This document shows, piece by piece, positions 35,935 through 50,562 of a stretch of 64,000 nucleotides of DNA. The stretch is from the NCBI GenBank assembly GCA_027924585.1, contig BSBM01000917.1:8609501-8673500 (forward strand), written 5' to 3'. Position numbers and translations under genes: made by a program. Position 1 is the stretch's first letter. Every line of letters starts with the position of its first letter. This DNA comes from Larix kaempferi. Its lineage: Eukaryota > Streptophyta > Pinopsida > Pinales > Pinaceae. The notes under the pieces were generated by a model. It did not search any database, was not told the DNA's origin, and worked only from the letters and a program-made list of their open reading frames with translations.

Positions 35935-38900
35935 ACATTCTACGTCATAACAACTTTCTATAGTTTTTGCATCCGTTCAGTAATAGGAAGTGCTTAGTAC
36001 CCCCCTTTATTAAAATCACAACTTCTAGAAGGTTTACATGATTTCTTAAAAAAACACGAGTTTTTAAAATATGTGATTTATATAATAAATGGAATCACCA
36101 AAGTATGCACATTCTACGTCATAACAACTTTCTATAGTTTGCGAATGCGTTCGACAAGAACAATAGTTTAGTACCCGCCGTTTTTAAAAATAACAACTTC
36201 TAGAAGGTTTACATGATTTGTTTAAAAACATGAGTTTTTAAATTAATGTCATTTATTTAAAAAATGGAATCAACAAAGTATGCACATTCTACGTCATAAC
36301 GACTTTCTATAGTTTGCGCATGCGTCCGGAAATAAGAAAAGCTTACTTCCCCCCATTTTTTAAAATCACAGCTTCTAGAAGGTTTACATGATTTGTTTAA
36401 AAACATGAGTTTTTAAAATAATGTCATTTATTTAATAAATGGAATCAACAAAGTATGCACATTCTATGTCATAACGAATTTCTATAGTTTGCGCATGCGT
36501 CCGAGAATAAGAAAAGCTTACTTCTCCCCATTTTTTAAAATCACAGCTTCTAGAAGGTTTACATGATTTCTTAAAAAACACGAGTTTTTAGAAAATGTGA
36601 TTTATTTCATAAATGGAATCAACAAAGTATGCACATTCTATGTCATAACGACTTTCTATAGTTTGCGCATGCGTCCAGAAATAAGAAAAGCTTACTTCTT
36701 CCCGTTTTTTAAAATCACAGCTTCTAGAAGGTTTACATGATTTGTTTAAAAACATGAGTTTTTAAATTAATGTCATTTATTTAAAAAGTTGAATCAACAA
36801 AGTATGCACATTTTACGTCATAACAACTTTCTATAGTTTGCGCATGCGTCCGAGCATAAAAAAAGCTTACTTCCCCCCGTTTTTTAAGATCACAGCTTCT
36901 AGAAGGTTTACATGATTTCTTAAAAAACACGAGTTTTTAGAAAATGTCATTTATTAAAAAAATGGAATGAACAAAGTATGCACATTCTACGTAATAACGA
37001 CCTTCTATAGTTTGCGCATGCGTCCGGAAATAAGAAAAGCTTACTTCTCCCCGTTTTTTAAAATCACAGCTTCTAGAAGGTTTACATGATTGGTTTAAAA
37101 CATGAGTTTTTAAAAAAATGTGATTTATTTAATAAATGGAATCAACAAAGTATTCACATTCAACGTCATAGTGACTTTCTATAGTTTGCGCATGCGTCCG
37201 AGAATAAGAAAAGCTTACTTCCCCCCGTTTTTTAAAAGCACATCTTGTAGAAGGTTTACATGATTTCTTAAAAAACACGAGTTTTTAGAAAATGTGATTT
37301 ATTTAATAAATGGAATCAACAAAGTACGCGCATTCTACGTCATAAAAACTTTCTATAGTTTTCGCATCCGTTCAGTAATAGGAAGTGCTTAGTACCCCCC
37401 TTTATTAAAATCACAATTTCTAGAAGGTTTACATGATTTCCTAAAAAACACGAGTTTTTAAAAAATGTGATTTATTTAGTAAATGGAATCACCAAAGTAT
37501 GCACATTATACGTCATAACAACTTTATATAGTTTCCGCATGCGTTCGACAAGAAGAATAGCTTAGTACCCCCCGTTTTTAAAAATCACAGCTTCTAGAAG
37601 GTTTACATGATTTGTTTAAAAACATGAGTTTTTAAATTAATGTCATTTATTTAAAAAATGGAATCACCAAAGTATGCACATTCTATGTCATAACGACTTT
37701 CTACAGTTTGCGCATGCGTCCGAGAATAAGAAAAGCTTACTTCCCCCCGTTTTTTAAAATCACAGCTTCTAGAAGGTTTACATGATTTGTTTAAAAACAT
37801 GAGTTTTTAAATTAATGTCATTTATTTAAAAAATGGAATCAACAAAGTATGCACATTCTACATCATAACGACTTTCTATAGTTTGCGCATGCGTCCGAGC
37901 ATAAAAAAAGCTTACTTCCCACCGTTTTTTAAAATCATAGCTTCTAGAAGGTTTACATGATTTCTTAAAAAACACGAATTTTTAGAAACTTCACTTATTT
38001 AATAAATGGAATCAACAAAGTGTGCACATTCTACGTCATAACGACATTCTATAGTTTGCGCATGCGTCCGAGAATAAGAAAAGCTTACTTCCCCCCGTTT
38101 TTTAAAATCACAGCTTCTAGAAGGTTTACATGATTTCTTAAAACACACGAGTTTTTAGAAAATGTGATTTATTTAATAAATGGAATCAACAAAGTATGCA
38201 CATTCTACGTCATAACGAATTTCTATAGTTTGCGTATGCGTCAGGAAATAAGAAAAGCTTACTTCCCCCCGTTTTTTAAAATCACAACTTCTAGAAGGTT
38301 TACATGATTTCTTAAAAAACACGAGTTTTTAGAAAATGTGATTTATTTAATAAATGGAATCAACAAAGTATGCACATTCTACGTCATAACAACTTTCTAT
38401 AGTTTTCGCATCTGTTCAGTAATAGGAAGTTCTTAGTACGCCCCTTTATTAAAATCACAGCTTCTAGAAGGTTTACATGATTTCTTAAAAAAACACGAGT
38501 TTTTAAAAAATGTGATTTATTTAAAAAATGGAATCACTAAAGTATGCACATTCTACGTCATAACAACTTTCTATAGTTTTCACATGCGTTCACCAAGAAG
38601 ATTAGCTGAGTACCCCCCGTTTTTAAAAATCACAGCTTCTAGAAGGTTTACATGATTTGTTTAAAAACATGAGTTTTTAAATTAATGTCATTTATTTAAA
38701 AGATGGAATCAACAAAGTATGCACATTCTACGTCATAACCACTTTCTATAGTTTGCACATGCGTCCAAGAATAAAAAATGCTTACTTACCCCGTTTTTTA
38801 AAATCACAGCTTCTAGAAGGTTTACATGATTTCTTAAAAAACACAAGTTTTTAGAAAATGTGATTTATTTAATAAATGGAATCAACAAAGTATGCTTATT

Positions 38901-41900
38901 CTACGTAATAACGACTTTCTATAGTTTGCGCATGCGTCCTGAAATAAGAAAAGCTTACTTCCCCCCGTTTTTTAAAATCACAGCTTCTGGAAGGTTTACA
39001 TGATTTCTTAAAAAACACGAGTTTTTAGTAAATGTGATTTATTTAATAAATGGAATCAACAAAGTATGCACATTATACGTCATAAAAACTTTCTATAGTT
39101 TTCGCATCCGTTCAGTAATAGGAAGTGCTTAGTACCCCCCTTTATTAAAATCACAACTTCTAGAAGGTTTACATGATTTCTTAAAAAAGGACGAGTTTTT
39201 AAAAAATGTGATTTATTTAATAAATGGAATCACAAAAGTATGCACATTCTACATCATACAAACTTTCTATAGTTTGTGCATGCGTTCGACAAGAAGAATA
39301 GGTTAGTACCCCCCGTTTTTAAAAATCACAGCTTCTAGAAGGTTTACATGATTTGTTTAAAAACATGAGTTTTTAAATTAATGTCATTTATTTAAAAAAT
39401 GGTATCATCAAAGTATGCACATTCTACGTCCTAAAGAAATTCTATAGTTTGCGCATGCGTCCGAGAATAAGAAAAGCTTACTTCCCCACATTTTTTGAAA
39501 TCATAGCTTCTAGAAGGTTTACATGATTTCTTAAAAAACATGAGTTTTTAGAAAATGTGATTTATTTAATAAATGGAATCAACAAAGTATGCACATTCTA
39601 CATCATAACGACATTCTATAGTTTGCGCATGCGTCCGGAAATCAGAAAAGTTTACTTCCCCTCGTTGTTTAAAATCACAGCTTCTAGAAGGTTTACATGA
39701 TTTCTTATAAAACATGAGTTTTTAGAAAATGTGATTTATTTCATAAATGGAATCAACAAAGTATGCACATTCTACGTCATAAAGACTTTCTATAGTTTGT
39801 GCATGCGTCTGGAAATAACAAAAGCTTACTTCCCCCTTTTTTTAAAATCACATCTTCTAGAAGGTTTACATGATTTCTTAAAAAACACGAGTTTTTAGAA
39901 AATGTGATTTATTTCATAAATGGAATCAACAAAGTATGCAAATTCTACGTCATAACGACTTTCTATAGTTTGTGTATGCGTCCGGAAATAACAAAAGCTT
40001 ACTTCTCCCCGTTGTTTAAAATCACTGCTTCTAGAAGGTTTACATGATTTCTTAAAAAACACGAGTTTTTAGAAAATGTGATTTATTTGATAAATGGAAT
40101 CAACAAAGTATGCACATTCTACGTCATATCGACTTCCTAGAGTTTGCGCATGCGTCCGGAAATAAGAAAAGCTTACTTCCACCGTTTTTTAAAATCACAG
40201 CTTCTAGAAGGTTTACACGATTTCTTAAAAAACACGTGTTTTTAGAAAATGTGATTTATTTCATAAATGGAATCAACAAAGTATGCACATTCTACGCCGT
40301 AATGAATTTCTATAGTTTGCGCATGCGTCCGGAAATTACAAAAGCTTACTTCCCCCGTTTTTTAAAATCACGGCTTCTAGAAGGTTTACATGATTTCTTA
40401 AAAAACACGAGTTTTTAGAAAATGTGATTTATTTCATAAATGGAATCAACAAAGTATGCACATTCTACGTCCTAAAGACTCTCTATAGTTCGCACATGCA
40501 TCCGGAAATAAGAAAAGCTTACTTCCACCCCTTGTTTAAAATCATTGCTTCTAGAAGGTTTACATGATTTCTTAAAAAACACGAGTTTTTAGAAAATGTG
40601 ATTTATATCACAAATGGAATCAACAAAGTATGCACATTCTACGTCATAACGAATTTTTATAGTTTGCGCATGCGTCCGGAAATAACAAAAGCTTACTTCC
40701 CCCCCTTTTTTAAAATCACAGCTTCTAGAAGGTCTACATGATTCTTATAAAACCCGAGTTTTTAGAAAATGTGATTTATTTCATAAATGGAATCAACAAA
40801 GTATGCACATTCTACATCATAACGACTTTCTATAGTTTGCGCATGCATCCAGAAATAAGAAAAGCTTACTTCCCCCGTTTTTTAAAATCACGGATTCTAG
40901 AAGGTTTACATGATTTCTTAAAAAACACGAGTTTTAAGAAAATTTGATTTATTTCATAAATGGAATCAACAAAGTATGCACATTCTACGTCATAATGACA
41001 TTCTATATTTTGCGCATGCGTCCGGAAATAAGAAAAGCTTACTTCCCCCCGTTGTTTAAAATCACAGCTTTTAGAAGGTTTACATGATTTCTTAAAATAC
41101 ACGTTTTTTTAGAAAATGTGATTTATTTCATAAATGGAATCAACAAAGTATGCACATTCTACATCATGATGACTTTCTCTATATTGCGCATGCGTCCGGA
41201 AATATGAAAAGCTTACTTCCCCCGTTCTTTAAAATCACAGCTTCTAGAATGTTTACATGATTTCTTAAAAAACACGAGTTTTTAGAAAATGTGATTTGAT
41301 TCATAAATGGAATCAACAAAGTATGCACATTCTACGTGATAATGACATCTATAGTTTGCGAATTTGTTCGGAAATAAGAAAAGCTTACTTCCCCCATTTT
41401 TTAAAATCACAGCTTCTAGAAGGTTTACATGATTTCTTAAAAAACACGAGTTTTTAGAAAATGTAATTTATTTCATAAATGGAATCAACAAAGTATGCAC
41501 ATTCTACGTCATAACGACATTCTATAGTTTGCGCATGCGTCCGGAAATAACAAAAGCTTACTTCCCCCATTTTTTAAAATCACAACTTCTGGAAAGATTA
41601 CATGATTTCTTAAAAAACATGAGTTTTTAGAAAATGTGATTTATTTCATAAATGGAATCAACAAAGTATGCACATTCTACATCATAACAACTCTCTATAG
41701 TTTGCGCATTTGGCCGGAAATAAGAAAAGCGTACTTCCCCCAGTTGTTTAAAATCACTGCTTCTAGAAGGTTTACATGATTTCTTAAAAAACACGAGTTT
41801 TTAGAAAATGTGATTTATTTCATAAATGGAATCAACAAAGTATGCAGATTCTACGTCATAACGACATTCTATAGTTTGCGAATGTGTCCGGAAATAAGAA

Positions 41901-44900
41901 AAGCTTACTTCCCCCCGTTGTCTAAAATCACTGCTTCTAGAAGGTTTAAATGATTTCTTAAAAAACATGTGTTTTTATAAAATGTGATTTATTTCATAAA
42001 TGGAAGGAACAAAGTATGCACATTCTATGTCATAACGACTTTCTATAGTTTGCGCATGCGTCCGTAAATAAGAAAAGCTTACTTCCCCCCGCTGTTTAAA
42101 ATCAAAGCTTCTAGAAGGTTTACATGATTTCTTAAAAAACACGTGTTTTTAGAAAATATGATTTATTTCATAAATGGAATCAACAAAGTATGCACATTCT
42201 ACATCATAACGACTTTCTATAGTTTGCGCCTTTGTCGTAAAATAAGAAAAGCTTACTTCCTGCTGTTTTTTAAAATCACAGCTTCTGGAAGGTTACATGA
42301 TTTCTTAAAAAACACGTGTTTTTAGTAAATGTGATTTATTTAATAAATGGAAGCAACAAATTTGCGCATGCGTTTGACAAGAAGAATAGCTTAGTACCCC
42401 CCATTTTTTAAAATCCCAGCTTCTAGAAGGTTTACATGATTTGTTTAAAAACATGAGCTTTTAAATTAATGTCATTTATTGAAAAAATGGAATAAATAAA
42501 GTATGCACATTCTACATCATAATGACTTTCTATAGTTTACGCATGCATCTGGAATTAAGAAAAGATTACTTCCCCCCGTTTTTTAAAATCACAGCTTCTA
42601 GAAGGTTTACATGATTTCTTAAAAACCACGAGTTTTTAGAAAATGTGATTTATTTAATAAATGGAATCAACAAAGTATGCTTATTCTACGTAATAACAAC
42701 TTTCTATAGTTTGCGCCTTTGTCCGGAAATAAGAAAAGCTTACTTCCCCCCCGTTTTTTAAAATCACTGCTTCTAGAAGGTTTACATGATTTCTTAAAAA
42801 ACACAAGTTTTTATAAAATGTGATTTATTTCATAAATGGAATCAACAAAGTATGCACATTCTACGTCATAACGACATTCTATAGTTTGCGCATTTGTTCG
42901 GAAATAAGAAAAGCTTACTTCCCCCGTTTTTTAAAATCACAGTTTCTAGAAGGTTTACACGATTTCTTAAAAAACACGACTTTTTAGAACATGTGATTTA
43001 TTTCCTAAATGGAATCAACAAAGTATGCACATTCTACATCATAACGACTTTCTATAGTTTGCGCATGCGTCCGGAAATTACAAAAGCATACTTCCCTCGT
43101 TTTTTCAAATCACGGCTTCTGGAAGGTTTACATGATTTCTTAAAAAACATGAGTTTTTATAAAATGTGATTTATTTCCTAAATGGAATCAACAAAGTATG
43201 CACATGCTACATCATAAAGACTTTCTATAGATTGTGTATGCGTCCGGAAATTACAAAAGCTTACCTCCCTCGTTTTTTAAAATCACCGCTTCTAGAAGGT
43301 TTACATGATTTCTTAAAAAACACGAGTTTTTAGAAAATGTGATTTATTTCATAAATGGAATCAACAAAGTATGCACATTCTACATCCTAAAGACTCTCTA
43401 TAGTTCGCGCATACATCCGGAAATAAGAAAAGCTTACTTCCACCCATTGTTTAAAATCATTGCTTCTAGAAGGTTTACATGATTTCTTAAAAAACACGAG
43501 TTTTTAGAAAATGTGATTTATTTCATAAATGGAATCAACAAAGTATGCACATTCTACGTCATAACGACTTTCTATAGTTTGCGCATGCGTCCGAAAATAA
43601 CAAAAGCTTACTTCCCCCCCTTTTTTTAAATCACAGCTTCTAGAAGGTTTACATGATTTCTTATAAAACACGAGTTTTTAGAAAATGTGATTTATTTCAT
43701 AAATGAAATCAACAAAGTATGCACATTCTACATCATAACGACTTTCTATAGTTTGCGCATGCGTCGGGAATTAAGAAAAGCTTACTTCCCCGTTTTTTAA
43801 AATCACGTCTTCTAGAAGGTTTACATGATTTCTTAAAAAACACGAGTTTTTAGAAAATGTGATTTATTTCATAAATGGAATCAACAAAGTATGCACATTC
43901 TACGTCATAATGACATTCTATATTTTGCGCATGCGTCTAGAAATAAGAAAAGCTTACTTCCCCCCGTTCTTTAAAATCACAGCTTCTAGAATGTTTACAT
44001 GATTTCTTAAAAAACATGAGTTTTTAGCAAATGTGATTTATTTCATAAATGGAATCAACAAAGTATGCACATTCTACGTCATAACGACTTTCTATAGTTT
44101 GCGTATGCGTCCGGAAATAAGAAAAGCTTACCTCCCCCGTTTTTTAAAATCACAGCTTCTAGAAGGTTTACATGATTTCTTAAAAAACACGAGTTTTTAC
44201 AAAATGTGATTTATTTCATAAATGCAATCAACAAAGTATGCACATTCTACGTCATAACGACTTTCTATAGTTTGTGCATGCGTCCGGAAATAACAAAAAC
44301 ATACTTCCCCCGTTTTTTAAAATCACAGCTTCTAGAAGGTTTACATGATTTCTTAAAAAATACGAGTTCTTAGAAAATGTGATTTATTTCATAAATGGAA
44401 TCAACAAAGTATGCACATTCTACTTCATAACGACTTTCTATAGTTTGTGCATGCGTCCGGAAATAAGAAAAGCTTACTTCCCTCGTTTTCAAAAATCACA
44501 TCTTCTAGAAGGTTTACATGATTTATTAAAAAACTTGAGTTTTTAGAAAATGTGATTTGATTCATAAATGGAATCAACAAAGTATGCACATTCTATGTGA
44601 TAACAACATTCTATAGTTTGCGCATGCGTCCAGAAATAAGAAAGGCTTACTTCCCCCGTTTTTTAAAATCACAGCTTCTAGAAGGTTTACATGATTTCTT
44701 AAAAAACACTAGTTTTTAGAAAATGCGATTTATTTCATAAATGGAATCAACAAAGTATGAACATTCTATGTCATAAGGAGTTTCTATAGTTTGCGCATGC
44801 GTCCGGAAATAACAAAAGCTTATTTCCCCCCGTTTTTTAAAATCACATCTTCTAGAAGGTTTACATGATTTCTAAAAAAACACGAGTCTTTAGAAAATTT

Positions 44901-46939
44901 GATTTATTTCATAAATGGAATCAACAAAGTGTGCACATTCTACGTCATAACGACTTTGTATAGTTTCTGGATGCGTCCGGAAATAACAAAAGCTTACTTC
45001 CCCCGTTTTTTAAAATCAGAGCTTCTAGAAGGTTTACATGATTTCTTAAAAAACACGAGTTTTTAGAAATTGTGATTTATTTCATAAATGGAATCAACAA
45101 AGTATGCACATTCTACATCATAATGACTTTCTATAGTTTTCACATGCGTCCAGAAATAAGAAAAGCTTACTTCACCTGTTTTTTAAAACCACAGCTTCTA
45201 GAAGGTTTACGTGATTTCTTAAAAACGACGAGTTTTTAGAAAATGTGATTTATTTCATAAATATAATCAACAAAGTATGCACATTCTACGTCATAGCGAC
45301 TTTCTATAGTTTGCGCATGCGTCCGAAAATCAGAAAAGCTTACTTCCCCCCGTTTATTAAAATCACAGCTTCTAGAAGGTTTACATGATTTCATAAAAAC
45401 ACGAGTTTTTAGAAAATGTGATTTATTTGATAAATGGAATCAACAAAGTATGCACATTCTACGTCATAACGACTTTCTATAGTTTGCGCATGCATCCGGA
45501 AATAACAAAAGCTTACTTCCCGTCGTTTTTTAAAATCACAGCTTCTAGAAGGTTTATGTGATTTCTTAAAAAAAAGGAGTTTTTAGAAATTGTGAATTAT
45601 TTCATAAATGGAATCAACAATGTATGCACATTCTACGTCATAATGACTTTCTATAGTTTTCGCATGCGTCCGGAAATAAGGAAAGCTTACTTCCCCCATT
45701 TTTTAAAATCACAGCTTCTAGAAGGTTTACATGATTTCATAAAAAACACGAGTTTTTAGAAAATGTGATTTATTTGATAAATGGAATCAACAAAGTATGC
45801 ACATTCTACGTCATAATGACTTTCTATAGTTTGCGCATGCATCCGGAAATAACAAAAGCTTACTTCCCGTCGTTTTTTAAAATCACAGCTTCTAGAAGGT
45901 TTACGTGATTTCTTAAAAAAAAGGAGTTTTTAGAAATTGTGAATTATTTCATAAATGGAATCAACAAAGTATGCACATTCTACGTCATAACGACTTTCTA
46001 TAGTTTGCGCTTGCGTCCGGAAATAAGAAAAGCTTACTTCCCCCCGTTTTTTAAAATCACAGCTTCTAGAAGGTTTACATGATTTCTTAAAAAACACAAG
46101 TTTTTAGAAAATGTGATCTATTTCATCAATGGAATCAACAAATTATGCACATTCTACGTCATAATGACTTTCTATAGTTTGCGAATGCGTCCGGAAATAA
46201 CAAAAGATTACCTCCCCCGTTTTTTGAAATCACAACTTCTAGAAGGTTTACAAGATTTCTTAAAAAACACGAGTCTTCAAAAAATGTGATTTATTTCGTA
46301 AATGGAATCAACATAGTATGCACACTCTAGATCATAATGACATTCCATAGTTTGCGCATGCGTCTGGAAATAAGAAAAGATTACTTCCACCCGTTGTTTA
46401 AAATCACAGCTTCTAGAAGGCTTACATGATTTCTTAAAAAACACGTGTTTTTAGAAAATGTGATTTATTTCATAAATGGAATCAACAAAGTAGGCACATT
46501 CTACATCATAATGATTTTCTATAGTTTGCGCATGCGTCAAGAAATAAGAAGAGCTTAATTCCCCCGTTTTTCAAAATCACAGCTTCTAGAAGGTTTACAC
46601 GATTTCTTAAAAAACACGAGTTTTTTGAAAATGTGATTTATTTCATAAATGGAATCAACAAAGTATGCACATTCTACGTCCTAAAGATTCTCTATAGTTC
46701 GCGCATGAGTCCAGAAATAAGAAAAGGTTACTTCCACCCATTGTTTAAAATCATTGCTTCTAGAAGGTTTACATGATTTCTTAAAAAACACGAGCTTTTA
46801 GAAAATGTGATTTATTTCCTAAATGGAATCAACAAAGTATGCACATTCTATGTCATAACGACTTTCTATAGTTTGCGCATGTGTCCGGAAATAACAAAAG
46901 CTTACTTCCCCCCCTTTTTTAAAATCACAGCTTCTAGAA

Positions 46940-48310
46940 GGTTTACATGATTTCTTAAAAAACACGTGTTTTTAGAAATTGTGATTTATTTCATTAATGG
47001 AATCAACAAACTATGCACATTGTACGTGATAATGACTTTCTATAGTTTGCGCATGCATCCGGAAATAGGAAAAGCTTACTTACCCCGTTCTTTAAAATCA
47101 CAGCTTCTAGAATGTTTACATCATTTCTTAAAAAACATGAGTTTTTACAAAATGTGATTTATTTCATAAATGGAATCAACAAAGTATGCACAATCTACGT
47201 CATAACGACTTTCTATAGTTTGCGCATGCGTCCGGAAATACGAAAAGCCTACTTCCCCCGTTTTTTAAAATCACAGCTTCTAGAAGGTTTACATGATTTA
47301 TTAAAAAACACAAGTTTTTAGAAAATGTGGTTTATTTCATAAATGCAATCAACAAAGTATGCACATTCTACGTCATAACGACTTTCTATAGTTTGCGCAT
47401 GCGTCCGGAAATAAAAAAACCTTACTTCCCCCCCTTTTTTAAAATCACAGCTTCTAGAAGGTTTACATGATTTCTTAAAAAACACGAGTTTTTAGAAAAT
47501 GTGATATATTTCATAAATAGAATCAACAAAGTATCCACATTCTACATCATAACGAATTTCTATAGTGTGTGCATGCGTCCGGAAATAGGAAAAGCTTACT
47601 TCCCACGTTTTTTAAAATCATGGCTTCTAGAAGGTTTACATGATTTCTTAAAAAACACGAGTTTTTAGAAAATGTGATTTATTTCATAAATGGAATCAAC
47701 AAAGTATGCACATTCTACGTCATAATGACATTCTATAGTTTGCGCATGTGTTCGGAAAGAAGAAAAGCTTACTACCCCCCGTTGTTTAAAATCACAGCTT
47801 CTAGAAGGTTTACATGATTTCTTAAAAAACACGTGTTTTTAGAAAATGTGATTTATTTCATAAATGGAATCAACAAAGTATGCACATTCTACGTCATAAC
47901 GACTTTCTATAGTTTGCGCATGCGTCCGGAAATACGAAAAGCTTACTTCCCCCGTTTTTTAAAATCACAGCTTCTAGAAGGTTTACGTGATTTCTTAAAA
48001 AACACGAGTTTTTAGAAAATGTGATTTATTTCACAAATGGAATCAACAAAGTATGCACATTCTACGTCATAACGACTTTCTATAGTTTGCGCATGCGTCC
48101 GGAAATAACAAAAGCTTACTTCCCCAGTTCTTTAAAACCACAGCTTCTAGAAGGTTTACGTGATTTCTTAAAAAACACGAGGTTTTAGAAAATGTGATGT
48201 GTTTTATAAATGGAATCAACAAAGTATGCACATTCTATGTCATAACTACTTTCTATAGTTTGCGCATGCGTCCGGAAATAACAAAAGCTTACTTCCCCAG
48301 TTCTTTAAAA
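46940..48310 (+). repeat. Segmental duplication in satellite B, copy 1
   Basis: This run of about eight monomers recurs 2252 bp downstream (49192-50562). Shared rare variants include 'cattaatgg' (46993 / 49245), 'gtgtgtgcatg' (47566 / 49818), 'ggaaagaag' (47754 / 50006) and 'gaggttttag...gatgtg' (48179 / 50431). Only scattered base differences were noted. Confidence 0.75.
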
Positions 48311-49191
48311 CCATAGCTTCTAGAAGGTTTACGTGATTTGTTAAAAAACACGAGTTTTCAGAAAATGTGATTTATTTCATAAATGGAATCAACAAAGTAT
48401 GCACATTCTACGTCATAACGACTTTCCATAGTTTGCGCATGCGTCCGGAAATACGAAAAGCTTACTTCCCCCGTTTTTTAAAATCACAGCTTCTAGAAGG
48501 TTTACATGATTTCGTAAAAAACACGAGTTTTTAGAAAATGTGTTTTATTTCATAAATGGAATCTACAAAGTATGCACATTCTACGTCATAACGACTTTCT
48601 ATAGTTTGCGCATGCGTCCAGAAATAAGAAAAGCTTACTTCCCCCGTTTTTCAAAATCACAGCTTCTAGAAGGTTTACACGATTTCTTAAAAAACACGAG
48701 TTTTTTGAAAATGTGATTTATTTCATAAATCGAATAAAAAAAGTATGCACATTCTACGTCATAACGACTTTCTATAGTTTGCGCATGCATCCAGAAACAA
48801 GAAGAGCTTACTTCCACCGTTTTTTAAAATCACAGCTTCTAGAAGGTTTACATGATTTCTTAAAAAACCCGAGTTTTTAGAAAATGTGATTTGTTTCATA
48901 AATGGAATCAACAAAGTATGCACATTCTACGTCATAACGACTTTCTATAGTTTGCGCATGCGTCCGTAAATAAGAAAAGCTTACTTCCCCCATTTTTGAA
49001 AATCACAGCTTCAAGAAGGTTTACATGATTTCTTAAAAAACACGAGGTTTTAGAAAATGTGATTTATTTCATAAATGGAATCAACAAAGTATGCACATTC
49101 TACGTCATAACGACTTTCTATAGTTTGCGCATGCGTCCGGAAATAATAAAATCTTACTTCCCCCCCCTTTTTAAAATCATAGCTTCTAGAA

Positions 49192-50562
49192 GATTTACAT
49201 GATTTCTTAAAAAACACGTGTTTTTAGAAATTGTGATTTATTTCATTAATGGAATCAACAAACTATGCACATTGTACGTGATAATGACTTTCTATAGTTT
49301 GCGCATGCATCCGGAAATAGGAAAAGCTTACTTACCCCGTTCTTTAAAATCACAGCTTCTAGAATGTTTACATGATTTCTTAGAAAACATGAGTTTTTAC
49401 AAAATGTGATTTATTTCATAAATGGAATCAACAAAGTATGCACATTCTACGTCATAACGACTTTCTATAGTTTGCGCATGCGTCCAGAAATACGAAAAGC
49501 TTACTTCCCCCGTTTTTTAAAATCACAGCTTCTAGAAGGTTTACATGATTTATTAAAAAACACGAGTTTTTAGAAAATGTGATTTATTTCATAAATGCAA
49601 TCAACAAAGTATGCACATTCTACGTCATAACGACTTTCTATAGTTTGCGCATGCGTCCGGAAATAAGAAAACCTTACTTCCCCCCCTTTTTTAAAATCAC
49701 AGCTTCTAGAAGGTTTACATGATTTCTTAAAAAACACGAGTTTTTAGAAAATGTGATTTATTTCATAAATGGAATCAACGAAGTATGCACATTCTACATC
49801 ATAACGAATTTCTATAGTGTGTGCATGCGTCCGTAAATAGGAAAAGCTTACTTCCCCCTTTTTTTAAAATCACGGCTTCTAGAAGGTTTACATGATTTCT
49901 TAAAAAACACGAGTTTTTAGAAAATGTGATTTATTTCATAAATGGAATCAACAAAGTATGCACATTCTATGTCATAATGACATTCTATAGTTTGCGCATG
50001 TGTTCGGAAAGAAGAAAAGCTTACTACCCCCCATTGTTTAAAATCACAGCTTCTAGAAGGTTTACATGATTTCTTAAAAAACACGTGTTTTTAGAAAATG
50101 TGATTTATTTCATAAATGGAATCAACAAAGTATGCACATTCTACGTCATAACGACTTTCTATGGTTTGCACATGTGTCCAGAAATACGAAAAGCTTACTT
50201 CCCCTGTTTTTTAAAATCACAGCTTCTAGAAGGTTTACGTGATTTCTTAAAAAACACGAGTTTTTAGAAAATGTGATTTATTTCACAAATGGAATCAACA
50301 AAGTATGCACATTCTACGTCATAACGACTTTCTATAGTTTGCGCATGCGTCCGGAAATAACAAAAGCTTACTTCCCCAGTTCTTTAAAACCACAGCTTCT
50401 AGAAGGTTTACGTGATTTCTTAAAAAACACGAGGTTTTAGAAAATGTGATGTGTTTCATAAATGGAATCAACAAAGTATGCACATTCTACGTCATAACGA
50501 CTTTCTATAGTTTGCGCATGCGTCCGGAAATAACAAAAGCTTACTTCCCCAGTTCTTTAAAA
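49192..50562 (+). repeat. Segmental duplication in satellite B, copy 2
   Basis: The 2252-bp-offset partner of 46940-48310. The offset is 13 monomers and is constant across the shared variants, so there is no net indel between copies. The 'gaggttttag' monomer is further repeated here (about 50430 and 50606). Confidence 0.75.
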
